DNA of 64,000 nucleotides from Mesostigma viride (Eukaryota > Streptophyta > Mesostigmatophyceae > Mesostigmatales > Mesostigmataceae). Position numbers and translations under genes: made by a program. The notes below the pieces were generated by a model. That model was not told where the DNA came from, ran no database searches, and saw only the letters and a list, made by a program, of their open reading frames with translations. The stretch lies in NCBI GenBank assembly GCA_009746045.1, contig RPFO01000727.1, forward strand, positions 1 to 64,000. The letters run 5' to 3'. Below, piece by piece: positions 43,263-55,294 of the stretch (the first letter of the stretch is position 1; each line of letters starts with the position of its first letter).

Positions 43263-45925
43263 TTAAAGAAAGTATTAGAGATAATGGCTGAAAATTCCTT
43301 GTGGGCTCGCCGTGCTAAAGTTCGTTCTGGTAGGAGTGTACCATTTTTAGGACACGTCTTGTCAGATGCCGGGGTCGCTACCGACCCGGATAAAACTAAG
43401 TCAATTCAGGAATGGCCTACCCCTACCGACGTTAAAGGTGTACGTAGTTTTCTAGGGATTGCCTCTTACTATAGGCGTTTTATCCCGCGTTTCGCAACTA
43501 TAGCAGCCCCTATTAATCATTTATTAAAGAAGGATATCCCCTTTGTCTGGAGTAGTGAATGTCAGTCGGCCTTTCAGTCTTTAAAATCCCTACTCCTCTC
43601 CCCTCCCGTACTCATCCTACCGGATACTACCAAACCCTTTGTGGTAGCTACAGACGCTAGTAAGGTAGCTATAGGGGGCGTCCATCTCCAGGATCAGGGT
43701 CAGGGCTTACAGCCAATTGAGTATATCTCTAGGACAATGCTCCCTGCGGAGCGTAACTATCCCGTACACCAGCAGGAACTCTTAGCAGTGGTGTATTGTT
43801 GCCATGCGTGGCAGCACTTTCTTAAAGGTGCTCAATTTGATGTCTGCCTGAATGAACCCTGTGAAATAGATCCTTATAGATTAGTTATCCAAACAGATCA
43901 CCGTCCCCTTACTCATCTTCTCTCCCAACCCAACCTTACCCCTCGTCAAGCGCGCTGGATGGAGTTTTTAGCACAGTTTTCCCCTTTTAAACTTCAGTAT
44001 GTTAAGGGTGTAGATAATATAGTACCAGATGCACTCTCCCGTCGCGCAGATTACTCCTTTTTCGAGGACCTGGATGTTCTCAATACTACTCTAGTTCCTA
44101 CTACTATGGGTGTAACCCCTTATGGCGAACTACCTGATGATGAATCCTATGCCTATCTCTTTCATACTGCTGTTCGCATGCCTGATCTCCTTTCTCACGT
44201 AGGACTCTCTCTCCCGTGTGAGGCCCTTCCTGTGGTCTCGGTGGGGGGGGAGGGGAAAAATAAAATTTCTATACCGCTTAGCCATATAGCGACTAGGTCA
44301 GGAAAGTCTTATGATAACATAGTTCCTTTAGGACCTCCCCTTCTCTTTGGCAAGGCGGTAGGAGACCTCTTTAAACCTGTTCTGGATACCTCTGTAGCGA
44401 TGCCTACCTCTGATCTTGAACGCCTTATTAGTAGATTTACGGCCACTGAGCCGGAAGCTTTAGCTGCCATTGCAGCCCATCCCCAACAATTAGGCAAGCA
44501 CCCTTGTAAATTTGTAGGTGGGTTTTTATATGTGCAAATAGCAGATTCTCCCCCTCAATGGCGCCTGTATGTCCCTCCTATCTGTCGCTCCTCCTTGCTC
44601 TTTGAGTTGCATGACTTAGCTGCTCATCAGGGTGGTAAACGGGTACGGGACCTAGTAGCCCGCTCTTATTACTGGCCTTCCCTTTTAAGGATGTAGATGA
44701 GTATGTTAGAACCTGTCAATCTTGCCAGGAGATGAAACCCAATAATGTAGGACAGATAGCAGAACCTAGGACCTTGCCTGATCCCATCATGCCGTGGGAT
44801 TCTATCATGATGGATTTTGTAGGACCTTTTAGGAAGAATGATAGAGGTAATGCCCAGATCCTTGTTTTCGTAGATCGTTTTACTCGTATGTGTCATCTCG
44901 TGCCGTGTCCTTTAGAACTCACCGCACGTGATTGCGCACGCCTATACCTTAATAACGTTTACAGATATCATGGTTTGAGTAGGCAGTTTATTAGTGATAA
45001 AGATAAGTTATTTACCTCAGACTTTTGGCAGCAGTTTTTCGCTGCTATCGGTACCAAGGTTACGTTCGGTACTGCCTACCACTCCTCCTCCTCTCATTTA
45101 GTAGAGCGTCTTAATAGGGTAGTGGAAGAAGCGCTTAGGCACTATGTTAATGGCTCGGGAAGTGATTGGGAGGATTATTTATGCTTGGTAGAGTTCTCCC
45201 TTAACAATTGCCCCCAGGCTGCGCATGGATATACGCCCTTCTTCCTAGATACTGGTAGACAGCCTCTTACCCCTACCTCTCTCTTAGCTAGTCCTCTACG
45301 GGACAGGGACGATGTGTCCCGGGATACTGTAGAAGGTGTACAGGCCTTGCTAGATAGAATGAAAACTGCACATGATCACGCGATTTCAGGGTACCAAAAA
45401 GCTCAGTCTAAGTACCTTGCTAGGTTGCGTGCCTCCTTAGATAGAAGAGCGCCTGAGATAGATATAGGAGATCTAGTATTAGTAGAAGGCCCCCGTGTTG
45501 GCCGTTTTGCTCACAAGTTCGAAGCAGAACTTAAGGTCAAACTTAGGCCCGCCTTCTTAGGACCCTTCCGTGTGTTGTCTAGGGTAGGAAATTTCTTATA
45601 TAAAATCGATATCCCTACCTCTTGGCCGACACATTCTAACACCTTCCATAGAAGCCAGCTGAAGCTTTACCATCCTAGCACGTTCGCTGGTAGAGAACTA
45701 GCTCCTGCCCCTTTAGAGCATAACCCTGACACTGGGGAGGTAGAAGACGAAGTAGAGAGCATTGTGGCCCATAGAGATATCAAAAAGGGCCGTGGTACCC
45801 AGGGCCAGTATAAAGTGAAATGGATGTATGCTCGTAGTGAGGTAGATAAAGTATGGTACACGGAGAGTGAGTTAGATGGTTGTAGTCGTTTGTTGCAGGA
45901 CTACAAAACCCTACACCAGCTCTAG
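43263..45925 (+). pseudogene. pol: Outer element: RT end, RNase H, integrase, chromodomain
   Basis: Continues RT (VLSDAGVATDPDKTKSIQ), then RNase H (FVVATDASKVAIGG, LLAVVYCCHAWQHFL), an integrase zinc region (HDLAAHQ...CQSCQEMKP), the DDE core (MMDFVGPF, FISDKDKLFTSDFW, LVERLNRVVEE) and a C-terminal chromodomain-like segment (about 45755-45880) ending HQL. One base is missing near 44688 (CCCTTTTAAGG against CCCTTTATAAGG in the inner copy), which breaks integrase between the HHCC and catalytic domains. Confidence 0.9.
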
Positions 45926-46001
45926 TTGGCAACCTGCCCCTCCCTTATCGTATTTCTGCTGTTGGTGGTTGGCTGGTTGTCCCCTCCCCTCCGCAGCCAT
46001 C

Positions 46002-48322
46002 ATGGCTGATCCTACCCCTCCGTCGGAGAGCCGGCCACCTTCCCCTCCGCCACCGGATCCAGAGCTCTACTTCGAGGCCCTTCCGGGCCGCTGGGTGTCA
46101 CGTTCCAGTTATCCGGGTGGCATCATTCAGCCTGCCCTCCAGGCCAGCATGCGGCTTTAGTCAGGGCTGCCCTCTTTGGGGTCGCGTGGTTCGGCCCGGC
46201 TCCAGATGATCCGCAACAGCTAGTTGTGCATGGATTCGACGATGCCGGGCATTGCCTTTTAGGATGTGGCTCCCGCTGCCCAGCATTAGGGCAGATAGCC
46301 GCGGTCCTTCAGTGCCCCCGGGTGTTTTCCTACCTGTCTACCCCTGTGGGTCGCGATTGCCTACGGGAGGTGTTCCCCTGGCTTCCGGGCGAGGGTGAGG
46401 CAGATGTAGATGACAACCCCTGTGACCTCCTACGGGCGGTTGAGTTCATGGAGATCGCGGACCAGACAGCGGGCGTAGTATTTGGCGACCCTACTCCTAC
46501 GGACGCACCAGTCGAGGCACAGTACACTCCTGAGTATTCAGCCTCCCCTGCTGCGGCGTCCTCCTCTTCAGTGTCGGCTCCTTCCCCTGTCCCGTCTTCA
46601 CCACGGTCGGTCCGGCGCGCATCGGTGGAGCCTACCCCTTTGTGCTCTGATCGTGAGCCTGATCCTCTTTCGGCGACAGTTTCTGCGATGCAGGCGCAGA
46701 TCCAGTCCCTGACAGCGGCCTTCGGGGCCTTCATGGCGGCCCAGGCGCACGCTCCAGCCACGCCAGGTGGGGTGTCTGCTGTATCTGTGCCCCCTTCCCC
46801 TTCGGTCGCCTCGACGTCTACGGGTCCGCCTGTGCCGCGCGAGCCCTCGGTGGCTGCGGTTTCCTCTGTTGCTGCGGCTCCTACTCCTTCGGCTGCCCCT
46901 GCGCCTGCTACTGACTTACCTGCGCCTCGGCGCGAGTCCTCCGCCCCAGCGGCTGCGCCCGTCGCCGTCGCTTCCGGGCCGCCCACCGCGTCAGCGCCGC
47001 CCTCGCGGGGTTTCTTCAGCGACCCGGGCGGTCTTCCCAGGCTTTGGGAGGGCGGTCCTCCGCAGAGGATTCCGGTGCCCGACTGGAGCTTAGATGGTAA
47101 CCAGTCGTATGCCGGTTTGCCTGTCCCCACGGGCCCTGTTTTCAACATGTGGCCTGGGGGTGCTCCGCCATCGGAGACCGGAGCGCCAGCTGCGGAGGCG
47201 GGGCCGTCGCGACCCCCTCCGGCAGCGGGTCCGACGCGACCCCCTGTTGTACCGGCGCCGTCTGCGTCTGTGCCGGTTCCTACCCCTTCTTCGGCCCCTG
47301 TCCCTTCGGCCCCGCGGTCTTTGGCTGCGGTTGTTCGGTCCAGTGGCTCTGATCCTCGCGCCACTCGTGCTGCTGATTCCCTTCGGGAGTTGTCAGAGGG
47401 CGATCGGGATCGGGCCCCTTCTGTGGTGCATGCGACTCCGGAGTCGCGCGACACGCCTGTCTTTGGGTACGGTATGTCTGCGCTCGCCTGCCGCCAGTGT
47501 GACCTGCCGCGCGCCTCCGCCGAGCTTGCCATTTCGCCCATGTCCTACGGGTTCTCCCAGGTGTGTCGGGCGCCGCGGGACCGTGGCCTACCCGTTGAGA
47601 CTGATCGGCCTCCTTTCGATATGGTTATTTTAGCTGATCCGGTGTTCCAGGGTGAGATCCTGGTTCGGCGCGTTCTGTATCGCTGGGCTAGGCGTCATAA
47701 TGACACTTACGGCGGGTTCCAGTGGGCTTACCCTCCGCCTCTGGGCATTATGGCCTCAGATGCCCTTACGGTAGAGTTTCCTGCGGTGCCGGGTGCCACG
47801 TACAGCACGGTCCTTCAGCCCATCCTAGAGTGGGATGCCCGTCGTCCAGCGCCCATCCCGGGCCAGGGTCTGGACTCCCGTGGTCATCCTCCTCCACGGG
47901 CTAGCGACTACCTCGAGACGTTCGGGTCGCGACAGTGTGCCCGTCGGTGGCGCTCCCGTGAGGTTCGGCACATCCGGATGTGGCCGTCTAACGTGGAGCC
48001 CCTGGTAGATCTGTTTTTCCCGACGGGTTTGCGCCCTCGGATCCGGTACCATCGCCTGCTCCTGCGGGCTCTCTGCTTGATCGCGGTAGAGCCTTTCCTA
48101 CGCCTCTTTGCCTGTGGTTTCCTGGACTGGGCCCGTGGCCAGGTCGTTCTTACGCAGCATAGGTATTACTGGGCCTTCCTGGGTCTTTTTCCTGATGGCG
48201 TGTGGGCCGATGTTTTCCTCACTGTAGATAGGCACGACAATGCCGAGGATGTGGCTCACTACCAGGCGTACCTGGATGTCCTGCTGGCCTCCCGTGGCAC
48301 TTACCAGACGGATGGCAACTAG
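46002..48322 (+). CDS. ORF3 of outer LTR element, about 765 aa, unknown function
   Basis: Starts MADPTPPSESRPPSPPPPDP 76 bp after the pol stop. One base is missing near 46145; from 46226 the frame is open for almost 700 codons to TYQTDGN. Layout: a short folded N-terminus (FEALPGRWVSRSSYPGG, HGFDDAGHCLLGCGSRCP), a Pro/Ala/Ser-rich middle (about 46480-47400), and a folded C-terminal 300 residues rich in Arg, Trp and Tyr (PFDMVILADPVFQGEILVRR, RYHRLLLRALCLIAVEPFLR). The inner copy has the same ORF. The C-terminal half looks more constrained than the middle. No homology recognised; a structural or nucleic-acid-binding role is only a guess. Confidence 0.72.
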
Positions 48323-48680
48323 ATAGAGGGCCTTAGGCCCGACCTGAGGGTGTTGTCCCTCCGGTATATAGAGTCGCCCTCACGTTCTGGCCAGTTGACT
48401 GGTCGTTCTTGGTCCTTGGTACTGATTTGTTTACTCTGTGTGTCCTGCCCAGTGCCGTTCCCCCCGGCAAGGACTCTGTTCCAGGCAGTTAGGGGAACCT
48501 ACCACCAGGCTTGGTGCTGGCTAACCCTACACCTCCCGGCGTGGTGGTGGAGACCGAGTTAATACGTTGGTGCTTTGTATCTTGGATGGCCTGCCGATTG
48601 TGTTGGTGTGTGCTGGGTGCATTAGGTTTCCTACCCCTTGGTTTCCTCCCTGTGCGTAGGGAGAGGGCTCCCTACCTTTG

Positions 48681-48692
48681 TGGGGGGGGAGG
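48681..48692 (+). other. Polypurine tract of outer LTR element
   Basis: A purine run TGGGGGGGGAGG directly abuts the 3' LTR start TGTTACG at 48693. The same arrangement is found in the inner element. It is the expected plus-strand primer site for reverse transcription. Confidence 0.8.
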
Positions 48693-49236
48693 TGTTACGT
48701 CGCGTAACAATTCGTTGTAGTTACGGACGTAAATTAGGTCTCTTGCCTCGGTTGTCCCTAGGTTTACGTGTAGTTCCTACTGGGACACTATTGTCCTCGT
48801 AACAGTACTGTGGTACATTGGGTGCCTTTGGGCGCCGCGCCGCGTACCTTATTAGTGGTCCTGATCCTTTGGTAGAATGTAGTGGACCAGCGTGCATCTG
48901 TAGGCGAGGGCCAGGTCGGCCCGAGCGTGTTGGACCGTTGGTGACCATTTATGCACGTTCTACCCCTCGTGTGTGCACTCGATGAATTAACACATATAGG
49001 CTTGGGTCACGGCAGTGTAGTTGTGTTTCCTTCCTCTATTCGACTATTCCTGGAGTACTGAACGGGTTGGTGTAAATGGCTTATGGCGTATTATAGTAAT
49101 ACTTACGTTAATGCACTGAGATCTGGATCGTCTCGTTCGTCTTTCGCTAGGGGTTTAACTAGAGGCGGCCTTACTAGTTTAGGTAGCATCAGGCCAGGTA
49201 GAGGTAGAGGTGGCGGTAGAAGTCTGAGACGTAACA
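48693..49236 (+). repeat. 3' LTR of outer element
   Basis: 544 bp, TGTTACGTCGCG...AGACGTAACA. Compared with the 5' LTR it lacks 11 bp after GTGCACTCG, and carries GACTATTC and CT insertions near 49045-49060. It is followed by the target duplication CCCGC (49237-49241). Confidence 0.93.
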
Positions 49237-49241
49237 CCCGC

Positions 49242-49945
49242 CCTACCCCGGATCGTCAAGCGTGACCTCTTCAAGGTCGTCATTCTGACGATCCTGACCT
49301 ACGGCGCCGAGACCTGGACACTGCCGCAGGAGCTGGAGCAACGACTCGACGGCACCGTCACCAAGATGCTGCGCAAGGCCCTTAACATCCCCTTTGGTTT
49401 GCACATTACTAATGAGGATTTGTACGCTGATTTGCCCTATGTTTCCCACATTATTAGGCACAGGCGCCTGGGCCTAGCCGGGCACCTGGCCCGCACAGAT
49501 CAGGTAGACACATCAGATAGACTAGCTGGCACCAAGGCCCAAGCCCTCCCAGCCTGGGCGATATGTCCTCACCTGGCGTGCCCCAGGCCGCGCGCGGCAG
49601 GGCCGCCACCCGTGGACTTTTCGTGATAGACTCGGCATGGACATGTATGTGCTACACTAGACGTGACGGGCTCACCCCCGGGCAGCCTCATGGTTTGTCT
49701 GTCATATGGAGGCAGATGGTACGCAAGGATAGATGGCAAGTAGTGATGAAGGAGACCACCCCCAAGCCTGTGGGGGCTCCGCGTGTGACCATGTATGGCA
49801 TTCATAGCGATTCGGGCGGCGGTGCCCACACCCCTGTAACTAGGACCTAGATAGCTTACACCATCCATTCCATCCCATGTTCCCCTCCCACTGAGGACTT
49901 ATGCTCACGTGGCGTAGTCACGTGTCTATTAATAAATTAGTTATA
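49242..49945 (+). mobile_element. LINE copy 2, 3' part
   Basis: Resumes LINE sequence after the LTR insertion (CGTGACCTCTTCAAGGTCG, then the GLHITNEDLYADLPYV and GLAGHLARTDQ segments) with small indels near 49540 and 49650. It ends with the same TPVTRT stop, the CACGTG hairpin region (about 49911-49925) and an AT-rich tail. It preserves the intact GTCAAGCGTGACC site used by the 19.6-kb transposon in copy 1. Confidence 0.85.
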
Positions 49946-50216
49946 TTATATTTCCACTCTCTCTCCCTTCTTTGGACTGCCATGCAGAACAAGACGCGGT
50001 GGCAGAAGATTGTCAAGGCTCACACGCCAGACCCTGCGGGCAAGCCACCTCCCCCCAAGAGGAGGAGGCGTTTTGCTGAGTAGTGTAGTCAGGATTTTCT
50101 AGACTGGATAGCTTAGCGTTAGGCTAGTTCGATTACGCGGCTTCCTCCACTCCACCCATTCATCAAGGAATATGTGCTACATGATCTCCCAACGGATTCA
50201 TGTTATAATTTAATTT
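49946..50216 (+). mobile_element. 3' fragment of a second, related LINE family
   Basis: Encodes HSLSLLWTAMQNKTRWQKIV and a Pro/Lys/Arg tail ending RRRRFAE, followed by a 3' UTR with TCATGTTATAATTTAA. The same C-terminus occurs in better-preserved form on the minus strand at 51951-52290 and in a decayed form at 52480-52830. It differs from LINE copies 1 and 2 in sequence but has the same position relative to a VDT..LAG motif. Confidence 0.65.
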
Positions 50217-50566
50217 AATTTATTTTAATGAAGGAGACTACCCCCAAGTCAGTGGGGGCTTCGCGTGTGACCAACTATGGCATTCGCAGTGATTCGGGCC
50301 GCGGTGCCCACAACCCCGTAACTAGGTCTTAGATTAATTAATAGACACGTGACTGCGTCATGTGAGCATAAGTCCTCAGCGGGAGGGGAACATGGGATGG
50401 AATGGATGGTATAAGCTATCTAGGTCCGAGTTACAGGGTTGTGGGCACCGCCGCCCGAATCGCTATGAATGCCATACGCGGTCACACGCGGAGACCCCAC
50501 AGACTTGGGGGTGGTCTCCTTCATCACTACTTGCCATCTATCCTTGCGTACCATCTGCCTCCATTA
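50217..50566. mobile_element. Two LINE 3'-end fragments, tail to tail
   Basis: 50220-50338 (plus) carries the last codons (KETTPKSVGASRVTNYGI) and the TTAATTAATAG tail. 50339-50566 (minus) carries the 3' hairpin (CACGTGACTGCGTCATGTG) and the same end of the ORF. Both are severely 5'-truncated. Confidence 0.75.
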
Positions 50567-50575
50567 ATTAATTAA

Positions 50576-51808
50576 TTTTTAATAGACACGTGAAGACCTG
50601 TCATGTGAGCATAAGTCCTCAGTGGGAGGGGAACATGGGATGGAATGGATGGTGTAAGCTATCTGCCTCCATATGACAGACAAACCATGAGGCTGCCCGG
50701 GGGTGAGCCCGTCACGTCTAGTGTAGCACATGTCCATGCTGAGTCTATCACGAAAAGTCCACGGGTGGCGGCCCTGCCGCGCGCGGCCTGGGGCACGCCA
50801 GGTGAGGACATATCGCCCAGGCTGGGCAGGCTTGGCGCCAGCTAGTCTATCTGATGTGTCTACCTGATCTGTGCGGGCCAGGTGCCCCGCTAGGCCCAGG
50901 CTCTTGTGCCTAATAATGTGGGAAACATAGGGCAAATCAGCGTACAAATCCTCATTACTAATGTGCAAACCAAAGGGGATGTTAAGAAGGGCCTTGCGCA
51001 GCATCTTGGTGACGGCGCCGTCGAGTCGCTGCTCCAGCTCCTGCGGCAGTGTCGGAGGTCTCGGCGCCGTAGGTCAGGATCGTCAGAATGACGACCTTGA
51101 AGAGGTCACGCTTGACGATCCGGGGTAGGGCGGGGTTGCTCCACCAGCGGCGGTGGTCATGGAGGTGCGCCCACGCCATGCCAATCCGTGTCGTCATGTC
51201 GACCTCGCAGTCGGGAAGCCAACTGCCGAGCAGCTTGAAGCGGCCTGAAGGAGGGTAGTTGACCTCGGCATCGTCTAAGAGGCGGAGTGCATGTGGTTGG
51301 GGGCCCTGCCATGCCGAGGGCCAGGGCCTCCGTTTTGGGGCTGATTTCTAGACCAACCGCCCGAGCCTCGAGCGCCACTGAGGCAGTCCAGCCAAAGTTG
51401 GGCAGACTCCGGTTTCTCAATGAGCGTGATGTCGTCGGCATAAATGAGGTCAGCTAGGAAATTCTGCTTGTTAGTCGGCCCCCCTTCTCCAAGCTCGTTC
51501 GTGATCGCTAGGCCAGGGGCACGGCATGCAATGCTAGCAAAGCGAGCACGTGCCTGGCGCATAACATAATCCACTACAATAATAAACAGGTACGGCGACA
51601 GGACGCAACCCTGCCAGACGCCGGTCTGCAGTGGGCATGGCGGGGTAATGCCGTGTTGAGTGCGCACCGAAGTGGTCGACCCCTCATACAGCGTGCGGAT
51701 GACGGTAAGGCAGGGGAGTGGGGACGTGAGCGCGAGCAAACACAGCCCATAGAGCGGCCCAGAGGACAGAATCAAAAGCCTTGATGAAGTCGACGAAGAT
51801 CAGGATGT
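50576..51808 (-). mobile_element. LINE copy 3, 5'-truncated, minus strand
   Basis: Same family as copies 1 and 2, from within the RT domain (ILIFVDFIKAFDS near 51800) to the 3' hairpin at 50585. YADD lies near 51440. A 3' internal deletion removes the last codons of the ORF (junction near 50660). It contains the uninterrupted site used by the 19.6-kb transposon in copy 1 (about 51105-51125). Confidence 0.85.
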
Positions 51809-51950
51809 AGCTTAGAATGTATTAAAAGCCATATGCCTCTTCTCTGGGATTAAATTATAACATGCCTCCGTTGGGAGATCATGTAGCACATACTCCTTGA
51901 TGGATGGGTGGGGTGGAAGGAGCCGCGTAATCGAACTAACCTAACTCTAA

Positions 51951-52290
51951 TCTAGCTAGTCTAGAAAAGTCCTAACTACCCTACTCATCAAAACGCCTCC
52001 TCCGCTTGGGGGGAGGTGGTTTGCCCACAGGGTCGGGCGTGTGAGCCTTGACAATCCTCTTCCACCGCGTCTTGTTCTGCATGGCGGTCCAAAGAAGGGA
52101 GAGAGAGTGGATGCGGTATTCAAACTGGGCTGGGACCAGTAGGTCATCCAGCAACATCTGTACGTAGTTCGTGACATGTTTCCCTACCTTTTTGGCAATG
52201 CCCTTGGGGCCAGGCCAGGTCAGAATGTGCCGCCCTGGCTGGCCAAGCCGCTGGGGGCCGGCCAGACCAAGGGCGGTGTCGACCTGGGAT
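51951..52290 (-). pseudogene. C-terminal fragment of the second LINE family
   Basis: Reads VDTALGLAGPQRLGQPGRHI, KVGKHVTNYVQMLLDDLLVP, HSLSLLWTAMQNKTRW and ends RRRRFDE. The VDT..LAG start aligns with VDTSDRLAG in LINE copies 1 and 2, marking it as a diverged relative. 51809-51950 is its 3' UTR-like sequence (ACATGCCTCCGTTGGGAGATC). Confidence 0.65.
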
Positions 52291-52324
52291 ATGTGCTACA
52301 TTTACTCCCAACGGAGTTATGTTC

Positions 52325-52835
52325 CTAATTAATTGCGATTCGGGCCGCGGTGCCCACACCCCTGTAACTAGGACCTAGATAGCTTACACCATCCATTCCA
52401 TCCCATTTTCCCCTCCCACGGAGGACTTATGCGGCTCACGTGACACAGTCTATTAATAATCAATTAATTAATGCGTTACATATGCTTCCCACAAGTTGAC
52501 CACCGCATTTCGTCCCTCTCTCTTGCTTGGGGTCGCTATGCAGAACAAGAAGAGGTGGCAGACCATTGTCCAAGCCCACACGCCAGCCCCTCGGTGTGGG
52601 CAACCCCCCCCCCCCCTCCCCCAGGAGGAAGGGGCGCTTTGCTGAGTAGAGTGGCTAGGATTTTCTAGATTAGATTAGAGTTACCTTAGCTAGGTTTAGT
52701 AAGACGCGGCTTTGCTCACCTCCATCCACCAAGCAAGGACTTGGAATATGTCAGTGCTCATACATGATCTCCCCACGAAGTCATGTTATAATTGAAGTTT
52801 GCATCATGCTCCCCAAGGAGACTGTATGTCATAAT
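52325..52835 (+). mobile_element. Decayed LINE 3' fragments
   Basis: 52332-52474 repeats the LINE copy 1/2 3' UTR (ACACCCCTGTAACTAGGACC, damaged CACGTGAC hairpin). 52475-52835 repeats the second family's C-terminus (ISSLSLAWGRYAEQ in a shifted frame) and its TCATGTTATAATT 3' end. No intact coding sequence. Confidence 0.65.
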
Positions 52836-55290
52836 TTAAGTTAATTCAATTGGGGGCGTTGCTTGAGAAAATTCTTGACCTGCTTTTGGTAATTTTGTGT
52901 ACTTGTCACGAAGGAATCTGCCATCCCTATTCTCACAGCTGACATCAAAAAACTTGCGATAGCAAATTAGTGATCGTAGCAAAAAGTGCCCTACCACGAG
53001 GAAAGCTGGGTCGCAAAAGGTACAATTCGTCTCCAGGAATTCGCGTGCCGTCACCGATCACACTACTAAACTGGCCCAAGGCAGCTTAACTTCGCAGGTC
53101 TGATGGGATGCGGTGTGTTCTGCCTGGTATGAACGAATCATGCTAGCGGCGCAAAACTTGTCATATATAAACCGTGTCTACGAGTCATGTGCTTACGTCT
53201 TTTCCCTGCCAAACTGGGCAGAACGTGGCCGGACCAAAAACCACTCTTGCACATCCTGGTTCTGCCCTCCTCACCCGACACCCGTCCACAGCCTGGAAGC
53301 CATCTTTATTTTCTTTCAGTGAGGCAGCAAGCCGTTGCACGATACCACGTGCACGGCAAAGTTTTGCCACGACGCGCGCTTTGCTGTGCTCATACGGTGC
53401 TCAGGTCGGCTGATGCATAAGGTAGGTTGAATTGCGCCGGAGAACTGGATTTCTGGGTCATCACTAGTTACTTGCTGCCAAAGCGCAAAGGCGCGTGTAT
53501 CGCCGCGTGCCTTGGTTTGGGATATAGGCTGCCAGTCTACAACAGGAATCATTGCTCGAAGTCGTCCTTATCATGGGGGCATTTAGGCGTTTGAAAGCTC
53601 GTTCCTTGAGATCCTGATCATTTGCAGCAGCATAACTAGAGCAGTCTGGTGGCGGATCATTGACGTCTGTGTTGTAAGTTTGTTTCTATATTTACAAACA
53701 TGTTACATTACTGGCACGTGGGTTTTGCTCCATTGCCATTAACAACGGAAGTGGCGGGAAATTCGTTGCGTGCGATTTACGCGCACGACTTGACAAGCTG
53801 ATTAGGAAGCCTTAGGGCATGCGAGTATTATATGGAAAGTATATACTCCACGACCGAGCGAGTTCCTACTCTATTCCATCGTCCCCAAAGTTACACCCGT
53901 TGGTCGACGTGTCGCGAAGCCGCCGAGAAATCCTGCTCAATGCGGTCACCGCGTTCGGCACCCGGCCGGTGGGGAGCCATGCCGCTGAGTCTAGGACCCC
54001 GCGCGACCAGTCAGCTATCCTAGGCAGATTTTCCGTTTAGGGTTGCAGTTGTGCTATCAGATTTTCCGCAGCTTTTAATGGTTTTCCTTACGCTGCGTAT
54101 GCCATGCGTCCTAAAGCTGCCCACACTTGATCGGGCAGTTTTCTGGCTTTGCTGCGCTTCCTTGATTGAGTTTTCACATGTTAGACATTCTCTATTGTGT
54201 AGTCAAGGACCCTAGCTGCCTGGGAGCGGCATCACCATAATTTGCAAGGAGCTGGCGAGCTCATAAACGCCTGTCATGGCTCTTCAGCCTGCTGGAAAGC
54301 AAGGTTGTTGTAGGGAGGGTGAGCATATGTGAGTCACTTATCTCCTCCCCACCTGTTTTGCTTCCGTTAAGCATGGCTTGGGCTTCTTAGATTAACTAAT
54401 TAACTAATTAAACACGTGCTCCCGTTCGGGAGTCACGGAGCACCTAAGTGCTTTTAATCCCTGAGTGTGCACAGCGGATAGGGGGGCAGAGACCCCCCCT
54501 TCCCTCACGCCGCATGGCTTGGCCTTGAACCTAGATGACAGGGATCAGGAGGTTATGACCATAAAGGATGGACCTTTTATCCATTAGCTAGCGTCAGGAC
54601 ATGGTACCTGCTCGCAATGGTTAAAGAGCTGGTGGTTGTTTTCTTCAAGCATGTAGAAATTGTTTTTCGTGGTTCTGCCCCATTTGGAGGGGGCAAGCTT
54701 AGGAATGTGCTTATGGTTTTCTTTTCTTTCTTTCTTCCTTTCTTTATATTTTCCCTTTTAATTTATACGTTCTTACTTTTAACCCCTTCGTGTGTGATTG
54801 TGTGTGTGTGTTCTCTTTTTCATTCTTAGGTTTGGTTTGGTTTTTTCTATAAACTTTTTTGGTTTGTTACCATCTGGACATCTTCCTCCATGCAGGTCTT
54901 CCTACAGATACCCACGCGGCTCCCGCGGTCTTCGCGTCGTTCCTCTCAGACAACTGCCCTAGTCCTTCCACGGCGTTGGATCGCCATGCACGACCATGAA
55001 TAGTTGTCTCACTTAATATTATGGTGTCCCTCATGCCATGGTGCACCAAGCATGCAGGGTGGCAGCAATAAATTGATGTAATATGGGCAAAATAGGTCTA
55101 CAAAAACCTAAAGTGACCCCCTTTTGGAGGGCTGACAGACATGCACAGGACTTGGACAAATGACATGGCATTCCTCGTGGTAAAGCATGGAAATAAACAC
55201 ATGTAATGATATTTATTAATGAAACAATTCTTTATTCCAGATTATATTGCATCATTACATTGCATTGGTCACACGTAAACCTTGTCAGTA
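52836..55290. other. Region without a supported gene
   Basis: Only short, compositionally unconvincing ORFs are present (for example 53113-53420 in three overlapping frames). Noted structures: an AACTAATTAACTAATTAA repeat at about 54391-54411, directly followed by a hairpin (GTGCTCC...GGAGCAC enclosing CTCCCGTTCGGGAG, about 54416-54444). This could be the tail of another degraded retroelement. AATAAA-like signals near 55070 and 55190 may serve flanking transcripts. Confidence 0.5.
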
Positions 55291-55294
55291 CTAT

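Larger units (their letters stand above)
22519..49236 (+). mobile_element. Outer Ty3/gypsy chromovirus-type LTR retrotransposon (host of four nested insertions)
   Basis: 5' LTR 22519-23060 and 3' LTR 48693-49236 both run TGTTACGTCGCG...AGACGTAACA. They are flanked by the 5-bp duplication CCCGC (22514-22518 and 49237-49241) in LINE sequence. Gene order: viroplasmin-like ORF, gag, protease, RT, RNase H, integrase, chromodomain, extra ORF. Removing the nested elements leaves about 10.8 kb. The LTRs differ by several indels (for example an 11-bp loss in the 3' LTR), so this copy is older than the inner one. Coding frames carry several indels, so it is probably inactive. Confidence 0.95.

Noticed and set aside
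46330-47541. 403-codon minus-strand ORF
   Set aside because: Antisense of the Pro/Ala-rich part of ORF3 in the LTR element.
53113-53552. Overlapping short ORFs in several frames
   Set aside because: No motif, splice signal or homology recognised; codon content looks random.
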